64,000 nucleotides of DNA, from NCBI GenBank assembly GCA_905182985.1, contig CAJJDN010000059.1, positions 478,496 through 542,495 on the forward strand, given 5' to 3'. Under the pieces are notes generated by a model. That model saw nothing but the letters and a program-made list of their open reading frames with translations. It was not told the DNA's origin and ran no database searches. Origin of the DNA: Paramecium sonneborni (lineage: Eukaryota > Ciliophora > Oligohymenophorea > Peniculida > Parameciidae). The position numbers and the translations under genes are program-made. This document shows, one piece after another, positions 37,796 to 49,228 of this stretch; position 1 is the first letter of the stretch, and every line of letters begins with the position of its first letter.

Positions 37796-38417
37796 ATGAA
37801 ACTAATGAAGTTTGATAAATATGATAAGCCTATCCTTTAATCTCAACATGAAATCAAATTTGCAACTAATATTGTCAGAACTCCAAAGTCCAGTTAATCT
37901 TAAACATTAATTACATTGAAATCATCACCCAGTAATTCAAAAAAAAGTAGTTTTCATAGATAATCTACTCATTTAATTCATCATAAGAGTTAATTTTCTT
38001 AATCATACAAATCAACAAATCAAATACTTTCATAATAAAATACAATTTCAACTATTTAAGAATGCATTTCAATTATTTCTGACTTAAAATAAACTTCCTT
38101 TTTATTATTTCCTAATAAAAAATTAAGTTAATAAACATAAGAAAAAATGGATTAGATTGCTAGTATTATTGATTAAATGGTACCATAAGATAATCTAGAA
38201 GAAAAAAAAAGATTAAAAAATTAGAATTAAGAGAAAATATAATAAATGATGAAGCTCCTCATGTAAGAAAAACAATAAAAATATTAAGCAATTAAATCTG
38301 GTGAAAGTTTGATCAAACAATAAAAAGAATAAATTTCATCCTTAGTAAATATAAAATAAATATATTTTTTAGAAAACCAGAATATCTTTACATTTACCAA
38401 GTCTTGATGATATATGA
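37796..38417 (+). CDS. Unrecognised Gln/Ser/Lys-rich protein, about 198 aa
   Basis: ATG at 37796, TGA at 38415-38417. One intron near the 3' end (GTAAATATAAAATAAATATATTTTTTAG, 28 nt). N-terminal half is Ser/Thr/Gln-rich and likely disordered; C-terminal half is a Lys/Glu/Gln coiled coil (KKRLKNQNQEKIQQMMKLLMQ). No domain recognised. Its stop lies only 12 bp from the stop of the convergent coiled-coil gene. Confidence 0.6.
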
Positions 38418-38429
38418 ATGTAAAATATT

Positions 38430-39993
38430 TCAAAAAATAGTTTCTCTTCTACTATCATAATATACTGTCTTATTAAGCAATTTATTAAATTTAGTCTTTT
38501 TCTGTTTTTAAACACCTATTTTGAATGGAGAATCTACAGATGTAGAAATTCTAGGAGTATTTAATTTAATTGTATTGCTTTGTATTGACTGAACTTACTG
38601 ATCTTATATTGATTTCCCATATTCTAATATCCTTCTATCTAATAAAAGAATTAAGTTTGTTAGATCTTTTTCTTTACTATCAGATGGGATTTAAGAAGTT
38701 TCACAAAATTCTTAAATAACATCAATTATTCTCTTCAATTGATCAAAAGCTATTTTCGATTATTTCTCTAAAAATTAAACTTTATTTAATAATAGTGCAA
38801 CTTTATTTGGTAAATCAGATTGAACTTAATTTTTTTCCCTTTTTATATTTGATAATATATTTACAATTGCTAAAGTAATGCAATATTTTTTAGCATAGAC
38901 TTAATTAGTTACTTCTTTTTAACTAATTCAGCAGATATTAAATCAAACTATTCATTAACTAAATTTTAAAATTAACTTTGAGAGGTTTCAGATTTCTAAA
39001 ATTATTCCTTTATCACTTATAATTAATCTTAAAAGCTTTATTGCCGATTTTTAAAATAATTCAATTCCTCTTCAACTTTTTTAAATGCAGTGTGTATTTC
39101 AAATTTAACAACTTTAGAATTATTAACTTCTAAATCTTAAAATAGTTAAGATAATGATTTTACTTTATTTTGCATAATTTCAATTTCTAAAATAGTTATT
39201 AATTATAATATTTTACCACTTTTATATTCTTATATTATATTTTTCATTTTTTCAACTTCTTTTTCAAATTCATAAATTCTATATTGTTCTTTTTCCACAT
39301 TTTCAATTTTAGAAATCAATTATTCGTTTTATTATTTAATCATTGATCTATTATCACGATTAAGTTTATGTAAGGTTTAGGAATCTTATTTAATAAGAAT
39401 ATTTGCTTGTTAAATTTAAGAGATAGCTTGTTTGATATCAATCTAAAAATAAAAATAAAAAAAAAATACAATATGTTATTCTGTAAATAGTTTGAGTGCA
39501 TATTTAGTTTAGAATTGTTGAATTTAATCTTAAAGTTTATTAATTCTTTCTTCAGAATTATTTTTGAATGAACGAATATCATTTTTAGTTAAAAAGATGT
39601 CTGAAACATAGGATTTGAAATCATTGAGTTTTTCACTTTAATTAAAGATAAGTTAGTCTATTTATTTTTTAACTTCTTTAGTTTCATTTTAAACATTGGT
39701 TTCAATTAATTCTAATGATAAAGATTTAAATGACCTATAAGATTATTCTCTTGTAAAAATTTATCACGTGAAAATTTGAGTTCAATTTCTTCTAGATCTT
39801 TATAATTTGGAAAGAATTGATTATTACTATTAACAGTGATATAAATGCAACTGCTAATATATTCTTTATCGAGACATTTTTCTAGAATTTCTCTTTGATG
39901 ATCTGAATTGTAATTATGAATTTTGAAAATTTGTTAGAAAGCATCTAAGATTTCATTAAATTTCAAGAGTGTTGTAATAATAATTTCCTACAT
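38430..39993 (-). CDS. Coiled-coil protein, about 490 aa
   Basis: ATG at 39993 (MQEIIITTLLKFNEILDAF), TGA at 38430-38432. The central part, about 350 residues, is continuous heptad-like Lys/Glu/Gln/Leu sequence (LQDQIQQFQTKYALKLFTEQ; FEKEVEKMKNIIQEYK). Introns: GTATTTTTTTTTT...TTTTTAG near 39423-39450 and GTAAATATATTATCAAATATAAAAAG near 38826-38851. Around 39746-39765 the frame needs either an atypical 20-nt GTG...GAG intron or a 1-nt correction in a T run. No enzymatic domain; a structural or tethering role is only inferred. Confidence 0.7.
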
Positions 39994-40025
39994 ATATTTA
40001 TGTTATTTAAATTAATATTAAATGA

Positions 40026-41039
40026 TCATAAGAAATAGTCTGCAATAGCTTTTTTTGAATTTGTAGCTCTATCATTAGGAGCAGCTTCAAATAGCTTATA
40101 ATATTTCTTTAGATTTTCATCTAATTCAAGAATAGAAGCAACATTACCACATCTAGAATAAATAAAAGATAAATAATTAACCTATAACAATAATTAGGAG
40201 CAGACCAAACAGTAACTAAAGAATTATCAAACATTAATTTAAATCCTTCCATAGCTAATTAATGTGCTCTACAGATGAGTGAAATGCCATTTCTACGATT
40301 AAATTCTTTAACAACATCTGCTCCAAAAACAAAGCCTGCTCCTCTAGCACTTTAACTCCATCCTTCAATTTCTAGAAGATCAAATTTCTTATTAATTACC
40401 ATCAGGATCTGACCACATTAAATCACACATCACACCTTCATGTGGTACTTCTTATTTTCTATTTATGACTCTAATTTCATCAATTGTTTTTATATATGGA
40501 CTTAAACCACCATGTACACAGAATATATTATCATTGACAACTGCTGCCAATGCTAAATAATCAAAAACTTCAGTGCAATATTTCCATACATTCAAAGTAC
40601 TATATTTCCTTAGACATTCATCATAAAATCCATAAACTTATGTTATTTGTCTTGATTCATGATTTCCACGTATTCTATTATATATATTCTATTTATACAA
40701 TGTTATCTAATCTGGATATCTCACTTTTAATGCCAATAATAATAAAAATGTCTCTACACTATTATATCCTCTATCTACAAAATCTCCTAAAAATAAATAA
40801 TTTGTCTCTGGAACATCTCCACCTACTTTAAATAATTCCATTAAGTCATAAAATTATCCATGAATATCTCCACATATCTAAATATACTTTTTATTTACAG
40901 TCACTGGAGCTTCTACTCTTATTACATTATCCTCATTATTTAATATATCTTTTGCTTTGTTGCATAATATTTTAACATCTGTTTCCTTTAGATTCTCACC
41001 ATTTTTTAATGTTTCAATCCACTAATCTATATCTGACAT
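40026..41039 (-). CDS. Serine/threonine phosphatase PP4 catalytic subunit
   Basis: ATG at 41039, TGA at 40026-40028, about 304 aa, typical of PP4c/PP2A-type enzymes. Metallophosphatase motifs GDIHGQFYD, GDFVDRG and GNHESRQ are intact, as are the PP4-typical [34 protein letters not shown] and the C-terminus ADYFL, whose terminal Leu is methylated in this family. PP4 rather than PP2A is chosen from [19 protein letters not shown] and the N-terminal similarity. Introns: 40878-40898 (21 nt), 40675-40698 (24 nt), 40372-40399 (28 nt) and 40153-40181 (29 nt). The first two are multiples of three with no TGA, so retention would insert seven or eight residues silently. Expected roles are DNA-damage, centrosome/basal-body and splicing regulation with PP4R subunits. 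Confidence 0.95.
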
Positions 41040-41092
41040 TATATGCAAAGAATTTTTATTTTTTGATTAATTATATTTATATTTAATTTACA

Positions 41093-42346
41093 TCATAATA
41101 ACTATTGTAACTTTATTACTTATAATCTCTATCTTAAATAATTTACACCCTTTGAGCTACTTTTTGTTATCTTTGGTTATAATTACAATTCTTATTCTGA
41201 TGTTTCTGTTCTTTATGTTATAGATTCACTTTTCTTTTAATTAACTTCAAATTATTACTAAGTTTTATCATCATTCAAATGTACTTTATACATTGATTAA
41301 GATTTATTAGAAGACGATCTATTTGTTATAGATTTCAACACAGACCCTCCTCTACTTTATCTTTAAGTAGAAAGCTCTTATGATTGATTATTATTATTAT
41401 TGAGTAACTATTTTATATTTACATTCGATGTTATATTACTTCTTGAAGATTTCATTACAGTAAAAAGAGGTTATACGTATAACTTAGAATTAGAAACATT
41501 TGATGTAATACTTATATTATGTTCTCTATTTGATATTAGACCATTTAGATTAAGTTATAAATTTGTCTAATTTATATTTACATTTTATTAAGTTTAACTC
41601 ACTTCGAAATTACTTTAACATCGATTATGTTTAGTAATTGGGTTGAATATTAATCTAAATTCTTTAACTCTCTTCCAAAATCTACACTATACATCTTCCT
41701 ACCTTACAAATTAATCTTTAATAAATTTTATCTCTAAACACCATAAGAATATAGGCTTATCTAATAGGCACATAATAATATTTATTTCATTTAATTATCC
41801 TCTAACTTAATAGATCATTTAAATTCTTTGAACCAATTATTAACTTAACATATTTATTTATGATCTATAATGTGGAGTTAATTTTAAACATTATTTATTT
41901 ACTTAATATGTAAATTAATCACATTCTTAAATAAATGTATAATTTTTATTCCATTATAATGAGATATACTATCCTTATTAAAAAATTTCCTACAAAATTA
42001 CAGGGTTTTCAATAATGTTAGGATAAGTTTCAAAATGAACTAATAATTATTATATTTATTCAATTGATATTGGCTCATTTTTTAATTAAATTTAACCAAA
42101 ACCTTCAACAATATAAGGTGATTTAATTGTTATTATGCTCATTTAAATGTTATTTTATTTAAGATAGCTAATAATTGAAGCAGGAGTACAATTTATGGAT
42201 TTTCTTTTAAGGATTTTATTATTTTATGAAAAGTACCATTGAATTTTAAATCCAAAATTTATGATAATAGTTTAAGGAATATGAATAGAAAATTGAAAAG
42301 GATTAGCTTATTAAGCATTCCATAGCTCATTTATTAACGTATACAT
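41093..42346 (-). CDS. Unrecognised Gln/Asn/Ser-rich protein, about 417 aa
   Basis: ATG at 42346 (MYTLINELWNAQQANPFQF), TGA at 41093-41095. The frame is TGA-free for the whole 1254 bp without needing introns, far beyond chance. The first about 250 residues look folded (FGFKIQWYFSQNNKILKRKS; IIMCLLDKPIFLWCLEIKF; CRFWKRVKEFRLIFNPIT); the remainder is low complexity with Asn, Gln and Ser runs. No domain recognised; the Arg/Lys-rich segment near residue 230 could bind nucleic acid, which is a guess. It lies 53 bp upstream of PP4c and 49 bp downstream of the Myb-like gene. Confidence 0.7.
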
Positions 42347-42395
42347 TTATTTATATAATGATAATAATAATAAAAAAATATAATTGATGAAGCAA

Positions 42396-43327
42396 TCAAT
42401 TCTATCCACCAGATAATTGTTAATCTTCTTTAATATTAGAATCTTAGAATTATTATTATGATTCAATTTTAGAATCCTATAATTACTATTAGAACTCAAT
42501 TTTTAAATTAGATTCTTGAGATTATTATTAATGATTATTTTCATTTTCAGAAATTTATTACTATTATTATTATTATTAGATATCCTTTGATTATTCTTTC
42601 ATTTTTCTGCGAACAATATTATTCTAAAATATTTTAATAATTAATACATTAATTAAGTATTTTGAATAAGGATTGAATTTTTAATGATGGGATCTACATT
42701 AAGAAGGTGATCTACTTTTAATGATATCAGACATTAATTTGAAGATTTTGTTTGTTTTTTTTAATTCAGAACTTTCCATGACTTCTCTATGTTATTCTAA
42801 AAAATTCAAATAAACTTAATGTTCTTAAGCACTCCAATGTCCTATTGATAATAATAATTAGAAATACCTGTATTAAATTATGGATTGTGTGATTTTTTAA
42901 TATGTTTTCTTTTAATTTTATTATCACCTAAATCCTTAGTTTAACTTTAGTTAGCATTTTCTACACCCTAGATTAGAAAATTTAAATTACTTGAAATTGA
43001 TTAAGTAGAGCTGCATTAATCATTAGTTATTATTACAAAAGTTGTTGAGTAAATAAATCAACTACTCTAGGTTCATCAGTAATAAGTGGTAGATTATTCA
43101 TTTAAGAATAAAATTGTGCTTATAGCTTCAATTATTCTAATTAAACAGTTTAAAGTAGAAGATCAGGATTCTAGAACATCTATGTAAATTGTGGTAATAA
43201 AAATTGTGAATCAATCTCTTGTTTGTTGCTTTCTAATAATATTATATTATTTATTACAAATACAAGGAGAATTTTCTTCAATTAGAGGAACAATACAATC
43301 TTTGGATGATGGGTTTAAACGATCCAT
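42396..43327 (-). CDS. Myb/SANT-like DNA-binding protein
   Basis: ATG at 43327 (MDRLNPSSKDCIVPLIEE), TGA at 42396-42398, about 284 aa with three introns, the first GTATTTGTAATAAATAATATAATATTATTAG (31 nt). A single Myb-like repeat is visible: GHWSAQEHQVYLNFLEQHRE then SRSPSQCRSHHQKFNPYSKY. The W-S-x-x-E-H start and the S-P-x-Q-C-R-S-H-H-Q-K-F third helix resemble the SHAQKYF-type single-Myb class. The C-terminus is poly-Gln rich (eight in a row) with repeated QDSxIE-type units. Probably a nuclear transcription regulator; target unknown. Confidence 0.75.
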
Positions 43328-43422
43328 TTTATATTTTTTAAATTTTAATTAAGATTTATATATCTGATTCAGATATAAGAAATGAATTTAATTATTTTTT
43401 TATATAATTTTTTTTATATTAT

Positions 43423-44571
43423 TCAAATTTTCTAACAAACCATAACAGACACATCACACCAACTTCCCAAAAATAGATTATTCCCACTTACTATTCCTCC
43501 TGCAAGTCCTTTTGATAAATATCTATTTTAGGATAAAATTCTTAATTGATCTTTATTCAAATCATACTAACCTACAGCTCCCCAATACTCAAAATTGGTT
43601 TATCTATCTAAGTCATTAGTCTTAACAAAACTATCTAATTAGAAATAATTATATAATTTTGGAATCAATCCTAAAACCAATGTATTACTTTCCTCTTAAT
43701 ATTCAATATTATCTATTCCATTTTACACAGGAACAAATCTTTTAAAGACTAAATTCTCTCCTTAAATCTAATATTCAGTAAATCCTTTTTCAATTGAATC
43801 AGCTACCCAAACTAAATCTTTTTTATTCCAAGTTAAACCATTTCTCATTATTCCTGAAGTATTTGCTAATTACTTACATTAGGGTTAAATTAAACTTTAT
43901 TTCTATTTATTAAATTAACAATCTAAAATATATGTAGTCTTTTATTTGGTCAACTAATAAAATAATGTTTTTATTATATGTAATGCATTAGCTTTATGTC
44001 TACCTTCTTTTGGATCAGGTAATGGCATATAAGTTGTAATTAAAAGTCTATTATCTTCTATTACAACCAAATCATTTAATATTCCTGTATATTATTCATC
44101 CATAATAAGTGAATGTTCATATGTTAATTCCAATTATTCATTTATCCTAAATATTTCTATTCTTTCTCCACCATTATGATATGCATGATTTATTACAAAT
44201 AAGAAATCTCCATCTTTCTATCTTCTTATATATATTCCATGAATATACAAAGCGACATCTTTAGGAAAGTTTTTTAATTCAAGCTTCATTAAACTATAAT
44301 TTTTTTTATTAGAATTCAAAATTGCATAAATACCCTACTATTCTAATTCTGGTTTCCCTCTAGCATATACTTTTTAGAAATTTCCAGATCCTATTATTAT
44401 TGTTGTGGAATTAAATTAAGTCATATCTTCAGGTCCTCTTATGTCCTCTTTTAAATATTTACAATTTCCATATTCATTATAACTCATCACTGGCTTAAAA
44501 ACGTCTAGCTCTGTTGCTAGTTTGAAGAAAATTCCTAAAAATACACCACCAAAAATAAATATATATTTCAT
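43423..44571 (-). CDS. Paraoxonase/arylesterase-like secreted or membrane-anchored enzyme
   Basis: ATG at 44571, TGA at 43423-43425, 382 codons open without introns. An uncleaved-looking N-terminal hydrophobic segment (MKYIFIFGGVFLGIFF) as in paraoxonases. Six-bladed propeller motifs of the PON family can be traced: GPEDM, HGIYIRR, FLFVINHAYHNGGERIEIFR, GILNDLVVIEDNRLL, NGLTWNKKDLVWVADS, and a final GGIVSGNNLFLGSW. In PONs the Ca ions are held by Glu, Asn and Asp residues in such motifs (E of GPED, N-D of LND, N of NG), which are present here. Likely lactone or ester hydrolysis; substrate unknown. Confidence 0.75.
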
Positions 44572-45348
44572 ATAAAATAAATAATTAATTTTCTAAGATT
44601 CAAGGTTAACTTTAGAACTAATCATACATTAATTTTATTAAAACATATTTGAATAATCTTAGCAACTAATTCACTACAATTCATTTTAAGTTTTCCAAAT
44701 TTTATTATTCTTTTTATTACAATTATATATTTCAAAAAATTTACGATTGAAGTAACTATCATCAATAAAAATTTTAATTAATATAATTATATCTCATATT
44801 CTATACTAGCTCTAAACAATAATTTATTCTTTATTAAGAATTTCAATTAGTTAATTGAAATATTTTTTATTTTACAAACTTAAATTTACAAATTATAAGT
44901 TTGTAAAATAAATTTTCCTTTCTATTATCATCATAAAACTACAACAATTTTTATAATCAGCTATTGATTTGTTATATAGAAGGTAGAATATAATTAGCCA
45001 AGATCAAGCAATTGGATATATTAAATACTAATTGTAGGTTCATAAGCCAATTTATTAGCTAAATATAAGTATTTATGTATTTATTTCTTGATATTTCTAA
45101 AAATAGATAATGAATTTAAGGTTATATTCATATTTTTGAGGAGTTAATTACAGCTTTACTAAAGAATTGAGATTTTGACTAATATTATGATTTTTGATAT
45201 AAGTTATAGCATAAATTAGTATATAAATAAAAAATCTATAAACATAAAAAATGAATAAAGTATTTTAGATGAATATTTAGAATATATTGCATTTATTTAA
45301 TAATATTAAAATATTGATTTATATTGAATTGATGTATAATTATTTAAC
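44572..45348. other. Long AT-rich intergenic interval with inverted repeats
   Basis: 777 bp upstream of the paraoxonase-like gene and downstream of the dehydrogenase. No protein-like frame. Its only structure is the inverted repeat at 44866-44912 and a smaller palindrome at about 44841-44860. Confidence 0.5.
44866..44912. repeat. Perfect inverted repeat, 17-bp arms, 13-nt loop
   Basis: Arms 44866-44882 and 44896-44912 (core TTTTACAAACTT / AAGTTTGTAAAA) are exact reverse complements. A second palindrome (TTTCAATTAG / TTAATTGAAA) lies just upstream. Could be the stem of a small RNA, a transcription-end hairpin or chance in AT-rich DNA. Confidence 0.8.
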
Positions 45349-46501
45349 TCATTATTTTAATGTTTCAGATGCATTACCAACTTTGACAACACATCTATAT
45401 TTTGGTCTTCCATTAAGTAATGTATCATAAGCATTTTTAAAATTTTCAAATTAAAATTCTTCACATGTTGGATAAATTTTATGTTTATTTGCAAAAGCAA
45501 TCATTTCATAATTTTCCTAAAAATGATAAAAATAATGAATTACTTATCTCGATCCAACCAAAGATCCAATAAATGAAATTTATCTGCATACTAATTAAAA
45601 GAATGGTAATTGTAATTCAACTTTATTAACAGCAGGAATTCCAACCATAATAAAATCTCCTCCATTTTTTAATAGATTAGTTTAAGCTATAAATTCATCA
45701 ACAGTACTAGCATGTGCACAATTTAAAATGATATCAAATCTACCTGATGCTTTAGCCATTTATTATGGATCTTTTGAAACAATAAAATCAATGGCTCCAT
45801 AAGATTTAGCTTCTTATTCTTTATCTGCTGAAGTAGATATTGCAGAAGTTTTCATACCTAATGCAGCTGAAAATTTAATTGCTAAATGTCCTAAACCTCC
45901 AATACCAATAATAGCAACTTCTTTTTTAGGATTAAAATATCGTTTTAAAGGAGCGAATACAGTAATACCTGCACATAAAAGAGGAGGTGTTAAATTTTAA
46001 GGTAAAGTATTTGGAATCGGAAAAGCCCATTTTGCAGGAAATTATACATGAGTAGCAAATCCACCGAATTTTGGTAAAGGAATAAAATGTTCATCTCCCA
46101 TTTATCCACATAATTAATCATTTCCTTATATACAATATTTACACTTTCCACAACTATCTCTTATAAATCCTGCACCTACTAAATCACCTATTTAAAATTA
46201 TGTAACTTTATCTCCTTTCATAACTATATGACCTAATATTTCATGTCCTGGAACACTTGGATAATTTATTGGAAACCAATCTTAATTAACAAGATGGCCT
46301 TTTTTAATTTATATTTTGTTTACAATCTGTGTAACATAAACCAAAATATGTTTATTGAATTCTCACTTCATGAGCTTAAATTGCTGGAAATTTAAATGGA
46401 TATAGAACAGCTTCTGTGTTTGGTCCTTCAAATGACCATGCAAATCCTTCTGCTTCTTCTTTTGGGACTAATTTATATACTGAATGTTCTTTTGTCGCCA
46501 T
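45349..46501 (-). CDS. Zinc-dependent medium-chain alcohol dehydrogenase (cinnamyl-alcohol dehydrogenase-like)
   Basis: ATG at 46501, TGA at 45349-45351, about 365 aa after two introns: GTAAACAAAATATAAATTAAAAAAG and GTAATTCATTATTTTTATCATTTTTAG. Catalytic zinc site: Cys in GLCYTDC and His-Glu in VPGHEILG. Structural zinc: DSCGKCKYCIQGNDQLC, the standard C-x2-C-x2-C-x7-C. Rossmann motif IGIGGLGHLAIKFSAALG, then FIGSLVGSRQ typical of the CAD/YqhD-like branch. Likely cytosolic NADP(H)-linked reduction of aldehydes; substrate unknown. Lone gene between two long spacers. Confidence 0.9.
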
Positions 46502-46787
46502 CTTTTATTATTATATTCAATCATAAATCCATTTAACAATTCATCTTAAATAAATTATATTTTCATGAATCACCATATAAATATCCAATTATTATATTCA
46601 TTACATTATTAACATTGTTTTATTTATATATTAACTACTTTTATTCAATCTAAAATTCTATAATTTACAATGTAACAAATTATTTAACTAAACTATTCTT
46701 AATTAAGTATTAATTCTATTACTTATAATTTTATATTATAATTAAAATAATAATATTTCTTTTTCATTATTAATATTATTTTATTAA

Positions 46788-49001
46788 ATGAAGATAGGGT
46801 AATTAGTTCCAATTTCAGAATAAATTAAATCTAAATATAAAGACTTGTAGCAATATTCTCTCATGTAATATTTAGGGTCATATTTCGAGCTTACTCTTTT
46901 AATGTCTATACTTGATTTTCTATTAACTTATCATATTGAAGATTAACTTTAAAGATTAGTTAAACCAAATGGAATATATTCAAAATCATCATAAATAATT
47001 ATTGACAAAATTTAACATTGCATTATAAAAGAAAGAAAATTATCATTATTTTATGAATAAATTTAAATTGAAGATATTTAATATCAAAAAGTCAAAGAAT
47101 TTCTTCAATAATATTGCTATGCTTAATAACAATAATTCAATTTTTTATTTAAAGAATAACTAACAACTTTAGCTTAGATTTTTTAACTTTCTTTTTATAT
47201 TTTTGGTGAATTAGAATTAAAAATTCCAAATAAAAAATAATAGTGTATTTTTCTTTATTAAGATAAAAATCAATATTATTACATTTAATAGTATGATGAG
47301 AATCGAAATTAAAAAAATCAACAAAATAATTGCTCTTCATACAAAAATATGGATTAAATTTATTTAAGTAATAAAACCCAATTAGAATCAGAAAATGATT
47401 GTTAAGTGAGTAAAAGCAAATTGAATGAAAATTAATTCCTAAAATAAGATAATATTTATATTAATGATAAAGAAATATAATAATCCTAATAAATAGTCTA
47501 AAAGTCAACAGAGGTAATTTAAATGGAAAATCAAAAATATTAAGAGTATTCAGAATAAAAATTGTTAATTTGTTTGAAATGCAAAGATAAATCATAAATT
47601 CAAATTTTTATTAATAAATCGTGCAATCATCATTTTTGTTTTCAATGCTTGAGTTAATTTATAACTGATTAGGATGTTAACTATTCATGTTTAGAAAAAA
47701 ACTGTGAATAAATAATAGATTCTCATTCTTTTTAATAATTTTCTTAAAATTTATTAAATAATAATGGAAATTAAATAACAAAAATAATAGTTAAAGCTGA
47801 ATTTAAAAATTGCAGTGGATGTTCAAAAAAGGTATTGAGAAATTTATAATTTACAAATTTGTGTCTACATACTTTTTGTATAGACTGTTCCATTAAATTT
47901 GCAAAAAATACATAAATTAAAATTTATTGTCCATATTTTGGCTGTCTTCAAAAAATTGCCTATGAATAATTAATGGAATATTTAAAATCCGAAAAAATTC
48001 TATTTTAGTGCTCTAAATGTGAAAAACAATTAGAAAGAGAAAATTTATTTTTAAATAGACTCTGTTCTCATTTTTTGTGTTTTGATTGTTCATATGAGTT
48101 GGTGATAAAAAATAGCAACAGTTAATTGTATCAGCCTTGTCCTATCAATTATTGTAGTTAAATGTTAGATTCATATTAATTCAATTAATTTTTTGAGGAA
48201 AACTAAAATATAGCACTTTAAGAATAAGAAAAAAAAGAATAATTGTTCGAAGAAATATAAAATTAAGAATCTCAATCTGATATATAATTTGAAGGAAAAG
48301 TTGAAAAAATTACTTAAGCTGAGAATTTCAACTAATCCCCATAAATTTTAAATTCAAACAATAATTATAAATCTTAAATGTAAACAGATGAGGATGATGA
48401 TGAATATAATAATAATGATTAGACTTATGTTGAATGCACTTTATGTTAAACTACTTTTTCTGACTACAATCTTCGTTAAAAATTAAACTGTAAATTGCAT
48501 TAAATTGGTGTTTGTTGTTCTTTAGAAAATGAAAATTGTCCTCAGTGTGCTAAGAAGAATTATTATAAATCCAAATATTGCTTTCAATGTAAAATAATAG
48601 ATTTATACTAGCCAAATTAAAATTATCCATCGTCAATTAAGAGTTTGATTTTTATAATTTTTAAACTACCAGTTATTGAGATTAATTAAAATCTACTTAA
48701 ATTTAAATTTTATTAATAACTAAAAAGTTTTTCTGTTTAATATTCGTTAGCAAAATGTGAAATATTTGGAATTATATTATTGTTACACTTAACAGGCATA
48801 ATAACAGAATAAATATTTTGTTATTTTAGTTCCTCATTCTAATCATTTGAGAGCAGAATTATTTTTTTTAACTAAATTTAGATTAAGATCTGGAAATTAA
48901 TATATAAGATGTCTAAAGAATAAGTTATACAGATCAGAGAGTCAAGCTAATTTTTATTAATATAATTGTCTCCAAATTCATCTTTTTTTTTAAGAATTTG
49001 A
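46788..49001 (+). CDS. Multi-RING-like Cys-rich protein, about 737 aa
   Basis: ATG at 46788, TGA at 48999-49001, no intron needed. After about 250 Gln/Asn/Tyr-rich residues come four zinc-binding-like modules: LICLKCKDK...CNHHFCFQC, NCSGCSKK...CLHTFCIDC, FQCSKCEKQ...CSHFLCFDC, and VECTLCQTT...CPQCAKK...YCFQCK. Each has C-x2-C ... C-x-H-x3-C-x2-C spacing as in RING/IBR fingers. A hydrophobic C-terminus (FGIILLLHLTGIITEQIFC) may include a membrane segment. Possibly an RBR-related ubiquitin ligase family expanded in ciliates, but I see no canonical RING2 catalytic Cys context, so activity is unproven. Confidence 0.7.
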
Positions 49002-49228
49002 ATATATTTAAAAAAAAATTTTTTAATAACAGTTATTATTAAATATCATAATTCAATTTCATGAAATAAAAAGATAAATGAATGAATATTTATATGTTCT
49101 AATTTTTTCTTACTCATAAAATTTATTGGATATGCCATAAATTAAATAAATAAATGGTCCTTATTATATTTAATTATAGTTTATATATATGGGTTTTATT
49201 TTAAATGAACTCATATACATAAAAAATT

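Noticed and set aside
43860..43925. Intron in the paraoxonase-like gene (GTAAGTAATTAG...)
   Set aside because: The frame is continuous without it through CKQLANTSGIMRNGLTW, and removal would create a TGA.
38430..46501. Six same-strand genes as an operon
   Set aside because: Unrelated functions and ordinary Paramecium spacing; no evidence of polycistronic transcription.
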